DNA from: Gammaproteobacteria bacterium
Lineage (GTDB): Bacteria > Pseudomonadota > Gammaproteobacteria > Burkholderiales > Burkholderiaceae_B
Reading direction: 5' to 3'
Length of the DNA stretch: 64,000 nucleotides
Assembly: GCA_018815245.1 (NCBI GenBank)
Contig: JAHIXK010000003.1
Span: 1 to 64,000, forward strand
Shown here: positions 11,166-21,156 of the stretch, piece after piece
How the letters are laid out: every line of letters starts with the position of its first letter
How positions within the stretch are numbered: the stretch's first letter is position 1
Notes under the pieces: model-generated
Seen by the model: only the letters and a program-made list of their open reading frames with translations
Told to the model about the DNA's origin: nothing
Databases searched by the model: none
Program-made: the position numbers and the translations under genes

Positions 11166-11657
11166 TCAGGCCAGTTCGCTGTCAGAAATCAGCACCCCAT
11201 CCTCATCGACATACACCCAATTGCCGGGACGCACAGTTGTAAAACTTAGCGCCACATCAATGTTTTCGTGGCCAGTGCCACGCTTCTGGCTTTTCATCGG
11301 ATGCGCGGCCAGGGCACGAATGCCTACCTCGCATTCGTCCAGCTCCAGCGTGTCGCGCACACAACCATAAACCACAATTCCTGCCCAGTTGTTTTTCTCA
11401 GCCAGCATGCCCAAGTTCCCGCCGACCAAGGCGCAGCGCATGCTGCCACCACCGTCGACCACCAGCACTTTGCCCTGCCCGTCTTTTTCAAGTGCACTTC
11501 GTACCAGGGAATTGTCTTCAAACACTTTCAAGGTGTGCGCCTGTCCCATGAACTGCGCCTTCATGCCCCAGCTTTGAAACATGGGCTCCACAACACGCAG
11601 CGTACCTGCAGCAATTTTGTCTTCGTTGGCATCACAAATGTCGGTGGTGGGGGTCAT
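11166..11657 (-). CDS. rraA: RraA-family protein (ribonuclease E activity regulator or HMG/CHA aldolase-like)
   Basis: This is a 163-residue member of the RraA family. Family members bind and inhibit RNase E in enterobacteria, while close relatives are aldolases for 4-hydroxy-4-methyl-2-oxoglutarate, so the role is not certain. The family core [17 protein letters not shown]-like region ([12 protein letters not shown]) and the [12 protein letters not shown] segment are clear. I chose the ATG at 11657 because GGAG lies just upstream; the frame stays open to an ATG at 11669 with no ribosome site. The length matches the family norm of about 160. Confidence 0.85.
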   Translation of the reverse strand: MTPTTDICDANEDKIAAGTLRVVEPMFQSWGMKAQFMGQAHTLKVFEDNSLVRSALEKDGQGKVLVVDGGGSMRCALVGGNLGMLAEKNNWAGIVVYGCVRDTLELDECEVGIRALAAHPMKSQKRGTGHENIDVALSFTTVRPGNWVYVDEDGVLISDSELA

Positions 11658-11737
11658 CGAAAGCTCCATGAATCAAGTAAACAAAAGTATTCAAAATTTA
11701 AACATGAAATGCAGGCACCAAACATGGTTGACTGACT

Positions 11738-12742
11738 TCAATGCTGATTTCTGAATTCTCTGGGTGAAACACCCTGCCATTTCATGAAGGCACTTGTGAA
11801 ACTGCGGCGATCGGAATACCCCAGATTGGCTGCAATGGTTTCAATGTCCATCACAGAACCCCGCAGCATTTCACAGGCCAATTCATGGCGCACGCTGCTT
11901 AACAGGTCTACATAAGAATTCCCTTCGTTTTTCAATCGGCGCTGCAGGGTTCGTGGGTGAATCTTCAACAGTTCACTGATCACGTCCATCGGTTCGCCCA
12001 ACAAGCTAAGCCTGGATTTCAACAAACGCCGAATCTGTTTTTCAAGCGTTTGTTCCTCCACATCGGGCAGAAGGCGGTTCAGGATTACCGCCTGCGCCTT
12101 GTGATGCGCTGAAGGAATGCCCCCGGGCAAAGGCAAGTCAAGTGCAGAAGAATCGACGATTAAGCGGTTGTGCATCTGCTCAAAATGCACTTCGGTTTTC
12201 AATAAAAACTGATATTCCGCCATGTCGGTTAAAGGCGAATGCTTGAACTCGATGCGCTTGATCAATTGTTCATACGGACTAAGCAAACGGATAAATTTCA
12301 ACACCGCTGACATGGTGGCCTCCACAAATCCTGGCAAATCTTTGTGCATTTCACTGGCGTCTGGAACCATGACATCCAGCGCCAGCTCATGCCCAAGGTG
12401 CTCCGTCTTGAAATGCAAATTGGGATGCAGCAATTTGGGGGACCAGTCCAGAACACGCATGGCTTCCTGCGGGGTGGACGCACTGGTCACGAAAGTCGCC
12501 AGTTCTGGCAAACCATCGAAGTTGAAAGAATCGCCAAATACCAAAGGAAAGTGGTGGCTGGGGCCGCGCGAATCCACCGCCATGAATAGCGAATTGAAAC
12601 AGGACAATGACATTCTTCTGCGGGGGTCGCCAGTCATGTCAATCTCAAGTTTCAGTTCCTGCATCACACTGTTCAAGTCAATCTCGCACCGCCGCGCAGC
12701 ATTCGCCAAGCTGGCAAGCATTTGAAAATTGATGGTTTCCAC
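11738..12742 (-). CDS. AraC family transcriptional regulator
   Basis: This 334-residue regulator has an N-terminal arabinose-binding-like domain (about 15-200) and a C-terminal pair of helix-turn-helix motifs (about 230-330). The C-terminal signature is visible as IETIAANLGYSDRRSFTSAFMKWQGVSPREFR. It belongs to the group resembling OruR/ArgR-like AraC proteins of proteobacteria. It is divergent from the predicted hydrolase gene at 12868, and a perfect inverted repeat lies in the shared 125-bp gap, so it probably regulates that gene. The effector is unknown. Confidence 0.9.
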   Translation of the reverse strand: METINFQMLASLANAARRCEIDLNSVMQELKLEIDMTGDPRRRMSLSCFNSLFMAVDSRGPSHHFPLVFGDSFNFDGLPELATFVTSASTPQEAMRVLDWSPKLLHPNLHFKTEHLGHELALDVMVPDASEMHKDLPGFVEATMSAVLKFIRLLSPYEQLIKRIEFKHSPLTDMAEYQFLLKTEVHFEQMHNRLIVDSSALDLPLPGGIPSAHHKAQAVILNRLLPDVEEQTLEKQIRRLLKSRLSLLGEPMDVISELLKIHPRTLQRRLKNEGNSYVDLLSSVRHELACEMLRGSVMDIETIAANLGYSDRRSFTSAFMKWQGVSPREFRNQH

Positions 12743-12765
12743 CCAGTCTCCTGTGATCAGATTTT

Positions 12766-12781
12766 TTCACGATGTCGTGAA
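12766..12781. promoter_or_regulatory. Perfect palindrome in the divergent promoter region, candidate operator
   Basis: TTCACGA-TG-TCGTGAA is a perfect 7+7 inverted repeat 24 bases upstream of the AraC regulator start. A further imperfect half-site containing TCGTG lies near 12810. The position fits an operator controlling one or both divergent genes. Classical AraC sites are direct repeats, so the binding protein could be another dimeric factor. Confidence 0.4.
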
Positions 12782-12867
12782 TTCTTCCTTTTTTGTCATT
12801 TCAAATCATATCGTGTGATGTGGTGATTCGGTAATCTTTATTGGAACAAAAGTAGCAGGAGGCCGCT

Positions 12868-13746
12868 ATGACATCAACATCGTACAAAGAAGACATTGTG
12901 GTTCGCAAAGATTTGGATTTCGGGATCACCGACGGTGACATTCCGAAGTACTGGATGGCTGGAGACCCTTTTAAAACGCGTGTTATTGACGGCGTGCAAA
13001 TGAGCTTCCCGGACGGGGAACGTTACTTCATTTCGAGCGTGCGCAATTTCAAAGACAAAATTACCGATCCCGAACTGCTGCAAGCGGTGAAAGATTTTTC
13101 ATTTCAAGAAGGCCAGCACGGCAAGGTACACACCGATTACAACCAGCGCCTGAAACAACAAGGCGTGCCGGTGAACAAACTGTTGCACGTGATCACGAAA
13201 ATCATGAACCACCGCTTGAAGGTGCTTTCACCAGAATACAACCTGGCCATGACCGCGGCGCTGGAACATTTCACAGCAATGATGGCCGAGATGTTTTTTG
13301 CGCGCAAAGAGGTAATGGCTGGCGCCGACCATCGCGTTCGTGCAATGCTGGCGTGGCATGCCGTTGAAGAAATGGAACACAAGGCTGTGGCCTTTGATGT
13401 GATGCAAAAGGTGGCCAAAGTGGGTTACTTCCAACGTAGCCTGGCCATGGCGCATGCCATGTTCAACTTTACTTTGCACACGCTTGTGTTTACCTGGGTT
13501 ATTTTGGGAACGGATGGTTTTAAGGGCTGGGTGCGTTTCAAAATGTACACCAAAGGGCTGGTGTGGTTGCTTGGTCCCAAGGGCTTGTACAGCGGTCTGC
13601 TGCCGAAGTTATTGAATTACTTCAAGCCCGGTTTTCATCCATGGCAAGACCCAACAGTTCACAACTATGGCGTGTGGCTGGACACTTTCAACAAAACCGG
13701 CAACCCAGTTGAAGCGGGTGAGGCAATGTACGCGGCGGCGCATTGA
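12868..13746 (+). CDS. Predicted metal-dependent hydrolase (COG3687 type)
   Basis: This 292-residue protein resembles the predicted metal-dependent hydrolases of COG3687. Several acidic/His motifs suggest a helical metal-binding fold: FQEGQHGKVH near residue 80, EHFTAMMAE near 133, and WHAVEEMEHK near 165. The later part has a hydrophobic stretch (about 195-215) that may associate with membrane. AGGAGG lies 5-10 bases before the ATG. The biochemical reaction of the family is not established to my knowledge. Its divergent AraC regulator suggests inducible expression, perhaps in lipid or hydrophobic substrate metabolism, which is inference. Confidence 0.8.
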   Translation: MTSTSYKEDIVVRKDLDFGITDGDIPKYWMAGDPFKTRVIDGVQMSFPDGERYFISSVRNFKDKITDPELLQAVKDFSFQEGQHGKVHTDYNQRLKQQGVPVNKLLHVITKIMNHRLKVLSPEYNLAMTAALEHFTAMMAEMFFARKEVMAGADHRVRAMLAWHAVEEMEHKAVAFDVMQKVAKVGYFQRSLAMAHAMFNFTLHTLVFTWVILGTDGFKGWVRFKMYTKGLVWLLGPKGLYSGLLPKLLNYFKPGFHPWQDPTVHNYGVWLDTFNKTGNPVEAGEAMYAAAH

Positions 13747-13777
13747 GACTACACACTCACCGAGCGTGCTGCGTCAC

Positions 13778-13793
13778 CCCGCCTTGGCGGGCT
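13778..13793 (+). terminator. Hairpin downstream of the predicted hydrolase
   Basis: CCCGC-CTTG-GCGGG followed by CTTTG lies about 30 bases after the stop codon and has the form of a short intrinsic terminator. Two further imperfect hairpins (about 13825-13847 and 13852-13867) fill the rest of the 153-bp gap before clpB, whose 3' end faces this gene. Confidence 0.45.
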
Positions 13794-13899
13794 TTGATCC
13801 CTTCTTGATTGCTCGCTTGGGGCATGCGAAACGCAATTGCGTGTTCGCATCAATTCCTTTCGGAATGGATTGGGCGCGAAGCGGCTCCGAAGAAGGCTG

Positions 13900-16500
13900 T
13901 TAGTGCACCACGCGTTCAAACGTAAATGCACCATCCTTGAAATCAACCGGCACCACATCACTCGGCCCAAACTTACCTTCAAGAATCATCCTCGACACTG
14001 GGTTTTCGATGATTTGCTGAATGGCCCGCTTCAAGGGGCGTGCGCCATACAAAGGGTCAAATCCAGCCTTTACGATTTCAAGCAGTGCCGCCTCACTCAC
14101 TTCCAAACGCATGTCGCGACTGACCAAACGCTGCTGCAAACGCTGCAACTGAATACGTGCAATGTTTGCAATGTGCACATTGTCCAAGGCATGGAATACC
14201 ACCAGCTCATCCACCCGGTTAATAAATTCCGGGCGGAAATGCACCTTCACTTCGTCCATCACCGCAGCTTTAATCACCTCACCATCTTGCCCAGCCAAGC
14301 GCTGAATTTCATGCGAACCCAAGTTCGATGTCATCACAATTACTGTGTTTTTAAAGTCGACAGTGCGACCTTGCCCGTCAGTCAAACGACCATCATCAAG
14401 CACTTGCAACAACACGTTGAATACATCGGGGTGCGCTTTTTCAACTTCATCCAGCAAAATTACGCTGTAGGGCTTGCGGCGAACAGCCTCGGTTAAGTAG
14501 CCGCCTTCGTCGTAACCCACATACCCGGGGGGCGCACCGACCAAGCGGCTCACGGTGTGCTTTTCCATGAACTCGCTCATGTCGATTCGAATCAAATGGT
14601 CTTCTGAATCAAACAAAAAGCCGGCCAAGGCCTTGCACAATTCAGTTTTACCCACACCTGTTGGCCCCAAAAACAGGAACGAACCCAAAGGCTTGTTGGG
14701 GTCGGAGAGCCCGGCACGGGAACGGCGAATGGCATCAGAAACCAAAGTAACGGCCTCATCTTGCCCCACAACGCGCATGTGCAAGGCTGCTTCCATTTGC
14801 AGCAACTTGTCGCGCTCGCCCTGCAACATTTTGCTCACCGGAATGCCGGTTGCACGGCTAACAACTTCTGCAATTTCTTCAGTACCCACTTGCGTGCGCA
14901 GCAAACGGTTCGGTTTCTTATTGGCCACACCATCGCCACCTTCGTTTTCTTTCACATCATTCAACTTCTTTTCGAGTGCAGGCATTTTGCCGTACTGAAG
15001 TTCAGACACTTTTTGCCAATCACCCTTGCGTTTCCACTGCTCAATTTCCGCACGAATGTGATCGATTTCCTCCTTGATGGCTGCACTGCCCTGCACTGCT
15101 GCCTTTTCGCTTTTCCAGATTTCATCCAGATCTGCGTACTCGCGCTCAAGCCGAACAATTTCTTCTTCGATTAAAGCCAGGCGCTTCTTGGACGCATCAT
15201 CCTGTTCACGCTTGACAGCCTCACGTTCAATTTTCAGCTGAATGATTCGGCGATCCAGCTTGTCCATTTCCTCGGGCTTGGAATCGATTTCCATTTTGAC
15301 GCGTGCCGCCGCTTCGTCGATCAAATCAATCGCCTTGTCAGGCAAGAAACGGTCAGTGATGTAGCGGTGTGAAAGCTCGGCCGCAGCCACAATGGCCGGG
15401 TCGGTGATGTCAACACCGTGGTGCAATTCATAACGTTCTTGCAGGCCACGCAGAATGGCAATAGTGCTTTCAACACTGGGCTCGCCCACCAGCACCTTTT
15501 GAAAACGGCGCTCCAGCGCTGCGTCTTTTTCAATGTACTTGCGGTATTCATCCAGCGTGGTGGCGCCAATACAATGTAATTCGCCACGGGCCAGTGCGGG
15601 CTTCAGCATATTGCCTGCATCAATTGCGCCCTCGGCTTTGCCTGCACCCACCATGGTGTGAATTTCGTCGATGAACACAATGGTTTGGCCTTCATCAGCA
15701 GCCACATCCTTCAGCACGGCTTTCAAACGTTCTTCGAACTCACCACGGTACTTTGCACCAGCCAACAACAACGCCATGTCGAGCACCAACACGCGCTTGC
15801 TCTTCAATGTATCCGGCACTTCGCCGTTCACAATGCGCTGGGCCAAACCTTCCACAATGGCGGTTTTACCCACGCCGGGCTCGCCAATCAACACCGGGTT
15901 GTTTTTGGTTCGGCGTTGCAAAATTTGTATGGCGCGGCGAATTTCGTCGTCTCGCCCAATCACAGGGTCAAGCTTGCCCATCCGGGCACGTTCGGTTAAA
16001 TCGATGGTGTATTTTTTCAAAGCCTCGCGCTGGCTTTCGCCTTCGGCACTGTCCACCGCTGAGCCGCCGCGCACCTGTTCAATGGCGGTATTCAGCGACT
16101 GGGCATTCAAGCCAGCCTCTTTCATTACTTTGGCCAAGCCAGTGCTGTCTTGCAGGCACGCAAGCAAAAAAAGTTCACTGGCAATAAACTGATCGCCACG
16201 TTTCTGCGCTTCTTTGTCGGTCAGGTTCAAGGCTGCTTGCAACTTGCTGCCAATCTGAATTTGCCCTGCATTGTTGGCCACTTGCGGCAGGTTGTTCACC
16301 TCGGCCTCTACGCCTTTGATCAGCACCTGCGGGTTACCGCCCGCCTTGCTGATTACACCCCGAACCGAACCCTCGCCCTGCTTGAGCATGGCCAACAACA
16401 CGTGTGCAGGTTCAACAGTGGGGTTGTCTTTTCCCACGGCCAGGCTTTGAGCATCAGCCAAAGCTTCCTGAAACTTGGTGGTCAGTCGATCTAAACGCAT
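13900..16500 (-). CDS. clpB: ATP-dependent disaggregase ClpB
   Basis: ClpB is a hexameric AAA+ chaperone that works with DnaK to resolubilise aggregated proteins after heat or other stress. The protein has 866 residues, the normal length. It shows the N-terminal Clp repeats (1-145), a first nucleotide-binding domain with GEPGVGKT near 206, the coiled-coil middle domain (about 410-525), and a second nucleotide-binding domain with GPTGVGKT near 607 and [11 protein letters not shown] near 768. No internal break is seen. A candidate heat-shock promoter lies just upstream. Confidence 0.97.
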   Translation of the reverse strand: MRLDRLTTKFQEALADAQSLAVGKDNPTVEPAHVLLAMLKQGEGSVRGVISKAGGNPQVLIKGVEAEVNNLPQVANNAGQIQIGSKLQAALNLTDKEAQKRGDQFIASELFLLACLQDSTGLAKVMKEAGLNAQSLNTAIEQVRGGSAVDSAEGESQREALKKYTIDLTERARMGKLDPVIGRDDEIRRAIQILQRRTKNNPVLIGEPGVGKTAIVEGLAQRIVNGEVPDTLKSKRVLVLDMALLLAGAKYRGEFEERLKAVLKDVAADEGQTIVFIDEIHTMVGAGKAEGAIDAGNMLKPALARGELHCIGATTLDEYRKYIEKDAALERRFQKVLVGEPSVESTIAILRGLQERYELHHGVDITDPAIVAAAELSHRYITDRFLPDKAIDLIDEAAARVKMEIDSKPEEMDKLDRRIIQLKIEREAVKREQDDASKKRLALIEEEIVRLEREYADLDEIWKSEKAAVQGSAAIKEEIDHIRAEIEQWKRKGDWQKVSELQYGKMPALEKKLNDVKENEGGDGVANKKPNRLLRTQVGTEEIAEVVSRATGIPVSKMLQGERDKLLQMEAALHMRVVGQDEAVTLVSDAIRRSRAGLSDPNKPLGSFLFLGPTGVGKTELCKALAGFLFDSEDHLIRIDMSEFMEKHTVSRLVGAPPGYVGYDEGGYLTEAVRRKPYSVILLDEVEKAHPDVFNVLLQVLDDGRLTDGQGRTVDFKNTVIVMTSNLGSHEIQRLAGQDGEVIKAAVMDEVKVHFRPEFINRVDELVVFHALDNVHIANIARIQLQRLQQRLVSRDMRLEVSEAALLEIVKAGFDPLYGARPLKRAIQQIIENPVSRMILEGKFGPSDVVPVDFKDGAFTFERVVH

Positions 16501-16549
16501 GTGTGCAAACCCTTTTTAACAATTTTGAGTCACAATACCGATGACAGGT

Positions 16550-16577
16550 ATGTGTGGGCGACCGTGGTGATTTCAAG
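16550..16577 (-). promoter_or_regulatory. Candidate sigma-32 (heat-shock) promoter of clpB
   Basis: On the minus strand CTTGAAA (-35, 16571-16577) is followed after 12 bases by CCCACACAT (-10, 16550-16558), close to the RpoH consensus CTTGAAA / CCCCATNT. It lies 50-77 bases before the clpB start, in keeping with known heat-shock control of clpB. Confidence 0.55.
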
Positions 16578-16623
16578 ATAGCGCCAACACAAATGACATG
16601 CACTATTTTTCAAGCACGCTGCC

Positions 16624-17148
16624 ATGCAAATCAAACAACTCCAGGTTGCATACGCCCCCGAGCATGATCGTATCCTGATGCGAATCAATTCTGCAGAAAA
16701 TCAGGAAGTGCGGGTTTGGCTTACCCGCCGCATGGTGAGCATGTTGATACCCAGCCTGGATGAAATGATGCAGAAATTGCTGGCCAGCGACCGCCCTTTG
16801 AACGATGCTGGCCGCAAAGCGCTGTTGGAAATGAGTCGGGAGGTGTCGCTGTACTCAGCCGACTTCAAAAGCCCTTTTCAAGACAAAAACACCACCACCC
16901 CGCTGGGTTCGGATCCACTTTTAATTACTCAAATTGAACTGCGCCCCAGCGGCGAGGCGCACAACACCGATTTGGTGTTGAAGCTGGTGGCAAGCAGTGG
17001 CAAGGGGTTCGAGATGCGAATGGCCGAGCAATTGCAGCACGGCTTCGCTGATTTGTTAATTAAAACCTGCGGGCAGGCCGATTGGGGGCTGCATTTCAAA
17101 AGCGTTTCCAGCATTATCGAACGGCCCGAAACACGCCACTTGAATTAA
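16624..17148 (+). CDS. Conserved hypothetical protein
   Basis: This is a 174-residue protein with no recognised catalytic motif, signal peptide or membrane segment. It looks like a soluble, mixed alpha/beta cytoplasmic protein with a Leu/Met-rich helix around residues 35-75. It sits divergent from clpB and convergent with hemW, with only 14 bp to the hemW stop. I cannot assign a function. Coding potential is supported by codon usage like that of its neighbours and by tight packing between two conserved genes. Confidence 0.7.
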   Translation: MQIKQLQVAYAPEHDRILMRINSAENQEVRVWLTRRMVSMLIPSLDEMMQKLLASDRPLNDAGRKALLEMSREVSLYSADFKSPFQDKNTTTPLGSDPLLITQIELRPSGEAHNTDLVLKLVASSGKGFEMRMAEQLQHGFADLLIKTCGQADWGLHFKSVSSIIERPETRHLN

Positions 17149-17162
17149 GTCAGCCTGGCTAC

Positions 17163-18494
17163 TTAACTGGCCAAGAACATTTCCTGAAGGTCATTCAGAA
17201 AACGAAAACCCAGTTCTGTGGGCTTGAACAGGCCAGGCTGGGTTTCGACCAAACCCTTCGCAAGCGCCTGTTTCAGCGGTTTTTGCAAGTCGTTTAATGG
17301 CCGGCCACAACGCTCTACAAACCAGCTTTCAGGTGCACCATCGGCCAACCTCAAAGCATTCAGCATGAACTCGAAGGGCAGCTCTTTTACTGCCAAAGTT
17401 CGCACCTCCAAAGGCTGTGCAGCACCTTCCATTTCTTCCATATAAGCCATGGGGTTGCGGTGGCGGGTTTCGCGCTCGATGCGATTGGGGTAACTTATTT
17501 TTGCGTGCGCGCCCGCACCAATACCCAGGTAATCGCCAAATCCCCAGTAGTTCAGGTTGTGCTGGCAGCGGTGCCCGGGTTTGGCAAAGGCTGAAATTTC
17601 GTATTGCTCAAAGCCTGCGGCCTTCGCAGATTTTTGAACAGCCTCCTCAATGTCGATCAGGGTGTCGTCATCCGGCAAAGGAGGTGGCTTGGCCGCAAAC
17701 AGGGTATTGGGCTCCATCGTCAACTGGTACAGGCTAAGGTGGGTGCTGTTTAGTGCCACAGCTTGCGCCACATCGGCCAGCGCCTGCTCCACATTTTGGT
17801 GGGGCAAGGCGTACATTAAATCGATATTCACCTCATCAAACAAAGCCACGGCACTTCGCACCGCGGCTACGGCCTGCCCACTGTTGTGCACCCGGCCCAA
17901 GGCTTTCAAGTGGGAATCAGAGAAGGTTTGAACACCAATAGACAAGCGGTTCACCCCAGCCTTGCGAAACCCTTCAAACCGGGCTTGCTCGAAGGTGCCG
18001 GGGTTGGCTTCCATGGTAATTTCACCGCTTTGCGGCATGCCCAACCGGGCACGCACAGCACCCAGCAAGTCATCGATCAATTCAGGGGAAAACAGGGAGG
18101 GCGTGCCACCACCAATAAAAATTGAATACAGTTTGCGGCCCCAAATTTTGGGCAGTTGATGGTCAAGATCAGCCACCAGCGCATTCAGGTAGCGGCGTTG
18201 CAGGTCGATGGGCAGGGATTCTGCAAAACCTTGCTCACCAGTGGGCGCATGGTTTGTGTCAGACACAAGCGGCACACCCACTTCACGCAGCCTGCTTTCT
18301 GGTGCCAGGTGGCTATTGAAATCGCAATAAGGGCACTTGCGCACACACCAGGGCAGGTGAATGTAAAGTGCCAGCGGCGGCATGGCAGCAAAACGAAGCT
18401 CGCTGGGCATGAACACACGGCCCACCAGGTTATCGACCGATGTAACCAATGATGTGGCCGAAGGTAAGCCGCCTTTGCCTTTGTTCTGCTCCAT
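17163..18494 (-). CDS. hemW: HemW, radical SAM heme chaperone (coproporphyrinogen oxidase-like)
   Basis: This 443-residue radical SAM protein is of the HemN-like group now known as HemW, thought to deliver heme to respiratory proteins rather than to oxidise coproporphyrinogen. The 4Fe-4S motif CVRKCPYC (CX3CX2C) follows the LYIHLPW signature; GGGTPS and the HemW-type C-terminal domain are present. The N-terminus carries about 40 extra residues before the usual LYIHLPWC start, so a downstream start is possible. Its ATG directly follows the stop codon of rdgB, so the rph-rdgB-hemW genes form one operon. Confidence 0.88.
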   Translation of the reverse strand: MEQNKGKGGLPSATSLVTSVDNLVGRVFMPSELRFAAMPPLALYIHLPWCVRKCPYCDFNSHLAPESRLREVGVPLVSDTNHAPTGEQGFAESLPIDLQRRYLNALVADLDHQLPKIWGRKLYSIFIGGGTPSLFSPELIDDLLGAVRARLGMPQSGEITMEANPGTFEQARFEGFRKAGVNRLSIGVQTFSDSHLKALGRVHNSGQAVAAVRSAVALFDEVNIDLMYALPHQNVEQALADVAQAVALNSTHLSLYQLTMEPNTLFAAKPPPLPDDDTLIDIEEAVQKSAKAAGFEQYEISAFAKPGHRCQHNLNYWGFGDYLGIGAGAHAKISYPNRIERETRHRNPMAYMEEMEGAAQPLEVRTLAVKELPFEFMLNALRLADGAPESWFVERCGRPLNDLQKPLKQALAKGLVETQPGLFKPTELGFRFLNDLQEMFLAS

Positions 18495-19124
18495 TTAGCC
18501 GCCTGCTTTCTTTAGATCCAGGCGCTGCTGCAATTCCAGCAACAAGGCCAGCGTGGCCTGCGCCCGGTGGCTGACTTTGTTCTTCAATTCTTTGGGCATT
18601 TGCGCAGCAGTGCATTGGTGATCAGACAACCAAAAGTGCGGATCGTAGCCAAACCCGTGTTCACCTTGGGGTACTTCAATTACCTCACCCCACCACATTT
18701 TCTGGGCGATGGTGGGTGTGGGGTCGTCAGCATGGGCCACCCACACCATGGCGCACACAAAATAGGCGCGGCGGTCTTCAATGCCTTTGAGTTGTTCGAC
18801 CAGGCAGGCATTGTTATTGGCATCGCTTTTTTCCTGCCCAAACAAGGTGGCATAGCGGGCAGACAACACACCCGGCGCACCGCCAATCGCGGGCACGCAC
18901 AAACCGGAATCATCGGCCAGTGCGGGGCGGCCTGTCAGCCTGCTGGCGTGGCGGGCCTTGGCCAGCGCGTTCTCAACGAAAGTGTGAAAGGGCTCGTCCG
19001 CGTCGGACACACCCAGCTCGCTTTGGGCAATCCAATTCACGCCCCAAGGGGCAAACAGGTCTTGAAATTCGCGCAGCTTGCCCTTGTTGCCGCTGGCCAG
19101 CACCCATTCATTGTTCAGCGCCAT
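18495..19124 (-). CDS. rdgB: RdgB/HAM1 non-canonical purine NTP pyrophosphatase
   Basis: The enzyme hydrolyses ITP, dITP and XTP to monophosphates, keeping deaminated purines out of DNA and RNA. I place the start at the ATG at 19124 (209 residues), with AAGGA nine bases upstream; an in-frame ATG at 19133 abuts the same site and is less likely. Family motifs ASGNKGKLREF at the N-terminus, ADDSGL in the middle and HGFGYDPHF and SHRAQA near the C-terminus are all present. It lies between rph and hemW in one operon. Confidence 0.93.
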   Translation of the reverse strand: MALNNEWVLASGNKGKLREFQDLFAPWGVNWIAQSELGVSDADEPFHTFVENALAKARHASRLTGRPALADDSGLCVPAIGGAPGVLSARYATLFGQEKSDANNNACLVEQLKGIEDRRAYFVCAMVWVAHADDPTPTIAQKMWWGEVIEVPQGEHGFGYDPHFWLSDHQCTAAQMPKELKNKVSHRAQATLALLLELQQRLDLKKAGG

Positions 19125-19136
19125 TGCTTCCATTCC

Positions 19137-19868
19137 TTATGCCAGTAACGCCGCTTTTTGCAAGCGAACCAATTCTGCAATGCCGGCTGCTGCGGAATCG
19201 AGCATGCCATTCAATTCATCACGGCTAAAAGCGTCGCCTTCAGCCGTGCCCTGCACTTCCACAAACCCGCCTTTCTCGGTCATCACCACGTTCAGGTCGG
19301 TCTCGCAGGTGGAGTCTTCGTCGTAATTCAAATCAAGCACAACCTGCCCATTGACCACCCCCACTGAAACCGCTGCAACAAACTGCTTGATCGGGCTTTC
19401 AGCCAAGGCGCCACTGGCCACCAGCTTGCCAATTGCATCAGCCACCGCCACCATGGCACCAGTAATGGATGCCGTGCGCGTGCCTCCGTCGGCCTGAATC
19501 ACATCGCAATCAATTTTCAGGGTGCGTTCACCCAGTTTGTTCAAATCAACTGCTGCACGCAAAGCGCGACCAATCAAACGCTGAATTTCCTGTGTGCGGC
19601 CACTTTGCTTGCCACGCGCGGCTTCACGGTCCATGCGGGTATGGGTGGAACGGGGCAGCATGCCGTATTCAGCAGTCAACCAGCCCTGGTTCTGGCCTTT
19701 CAAAAAACCGGGCACTTTGTCTTCAACGCTGCAAGTGCACAGCACATGGGTGTCCCCGAAGCGAACCATGACCGAACCTTCGGCATGTTTGGTGTAACTG
19801 CGCTCAAGGCTGATGTTGCGCAAGGCATGGGGATTGCGGCCATCGGGGCGGGCTGTGGTGGTGTTCAT
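19137..19868 (-). CDS. rph: Ribonuclease PH
   Basis: This phosphorolytic 3'-5' exoribonuclease trims tRNA 3' ends. It has 243 residues, the usual length, with no sign of the frameshift known from E. coli K-12. Motifs [11 protein letters not shown] at the N-terminus, [10 protein letters not shown], the [13 protein letters not shown] segment and the [17 protein letters not shown] segment near the C-terminus are intact. It is the first gene of the rph-rdgB-hemW operon and is separated from dinB by 38 bp. Confidence 0.96.
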   Translation of the reverse strand: MNTTTARPDGRNPHALRNISLERSYTKHAEGSVMVRFGDTHVLCTCSVEDKVPGFLKGQNQGWLTAEYGMLPRSTHTRMDREAARGKQSGRTQEIQRLIGRALRAAVDLNKLGERTLKIDCDVIQADGGTRTASITGAMVAVADAIGKLVASGALAESPIKQFVAAVSVGVVNGQVVLDLNYDEDSTCETDLNVVMTEKGGFVEVQGTAEGDAFSRDELNGMLDSAAAGIAELVRLQKAALLA

Positions 19869-19906
19869 TCAAATTCTCCGGTGCATAAACATTTATCGTG
19901 CACGCA

Positions 19907-21100
19907 TTATGGCGCATCTTCCAGGTCGAGAAACAACTGAGCCTGCCCCTTGAGCGCTGCGTCAGCCGGGCTAATTAACTGGCTTGCCCGAATGCCCAAG
20001 AGACGAATGGTTGAATGCGAGCCTTTTTCCTCAAAAGGAATTTTCTTCAGGCAGGTTCGCGCAGCACTCAAAATATCATCGGCTGAGAAAACAATCTCGC
20101 CGCTCGTCACATCGCGGGTCAGCGATTTGAAATCGGCAAAGCGCACTTTCACGCCAATTGTTTTGGCTAGCCGCTGCTTGCGGGCAAGGTCTCGTGCTAA
20201 TTTATCGGCCAAATGAACAAGCACCAGGGTTAATTGGTCGCGCTGCCTGCGCACATGCATGTCGCTCTCAAACGTTGTTTCGCGGCTGATGCTTTTGGGC
20301 TCGGAATACAGGCTCACTTCCCGGCGATCAACACCATGTGCACTTTCGTGCATCCAGAGCCCACAACTTTCACCAAAACCTTCGCGAAGCAAGGCCACTG
20401 GCTGCGCAGCCAACTCGGCAATTGTGTTCACCCCCAGGGCCCTCAGCTTTTCCTGTGCCTTGGGACCTACACCGTTTATTTTGCCCACGGAAAGTGGCCA
20501 AATGACTTCCTGAAACTGTCCCGGCTTGACAACACTCAAGCCATCAGGCTTTTGAAGGTCGGAAGCTATTTTTGAGGTCAGCTTGTTTTCAGACAAACCC
20601 ACCGAGCAGGTCATGCCGCCGGTGGCCTCGGTGACCGCACGCTTCATTTGTCGCGCCAGCTCAATGGCTGCGTCAAAATTCCCGCCCGTTTCTTCGGTCA
20701 AATCAATATAAATTTCATCAATTCCCCGGTCCTCTATATTTGGTGCAAGTTCACGCACTGCTGCCTTGAATTGACGCGAGAGCGTTTTGTACCAGTCAAA
20801 GTCAGCAGGCAATAAAATGGCATGGGGTGCCAACTTGGCTGCCTTCATGGTGGGCATGGCTGAATGCAAGCCCAGTGCGCGGGCCTCGTAGTTGGCTGTG
20901 GTCAACACCCCGCGCCCTTCGTACTGCGCAAGTGTCGGGAACTGTTGACCTGGCACGGGCCTCATGCCCCGGCGGCCACCCACGGCCACAGGCAAGCCCC
21001 GCAAGGCTGGGTTACGCACCAATTCGGCATTGGCGTAAAAGGCATCCATGTCCAAATGGGCAATGATTCGACCCGACAAACACACCCCCACAGAAAACAA
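19907..21100 (-). CDS. dinB: DNA polymerase IV
   Basis: This is a Y-family translesion DNA polymerase. The catalytic signature HLDMDAFYAN lies near residue 15 and DRGIDEIYIDLTE near 122; the helix-hairpin-helix element (KINGVGPKAQEKL, about 205) and the little-finger domain follow. The frame opens at a TTG at 21100 giving 397 residues. The exact start is uncertain, as GTG codons at 21091 and 21085 are equally usable and no strong ribosome site is seen. It is divergent from yicC with a 56-bp gap. No LexA box was obvious to me. Confidence 0.92.
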   Translation of the reverse strand: MFSVGVCLSGRIIAHLDMDAFYANAELVRNPALRGLPVAVGGRRGMRPVPGQQFPTLAQYEGRGVLTTANYEARALGLHSAMPTMKAAKLAPHAILLPADFDWYKTLSRQFKAAVRELAPNIEDRGIDEIYIDLTEETGGNFDAAIELARQMKRAVTEATGGMTCSVGLSENKLTSKIASDLQKPDGLSVVKPGQFQEVIWPLSVGKINGVGPKAQEKLRALGVNTIAELAAQPVALLREGFGESCGLWMHESAHGVDRREVSLYSEPKSISRETTFESDMHVRRQRDQLTLVLVHLADKLARDLARKQRLAKTIGVKVRFADFKSLTRDVTSGEIVFSADDILSAARTCLKKIPFEEKGSHSTIRLLGIRASQLISPADAALKGQAQLFLDLEDAP

Positions 21101-21156
21101 GCACCAGCCCAGAGTTTACAATCCATGCACCACTGACACACACGCACAGGCCGCAA

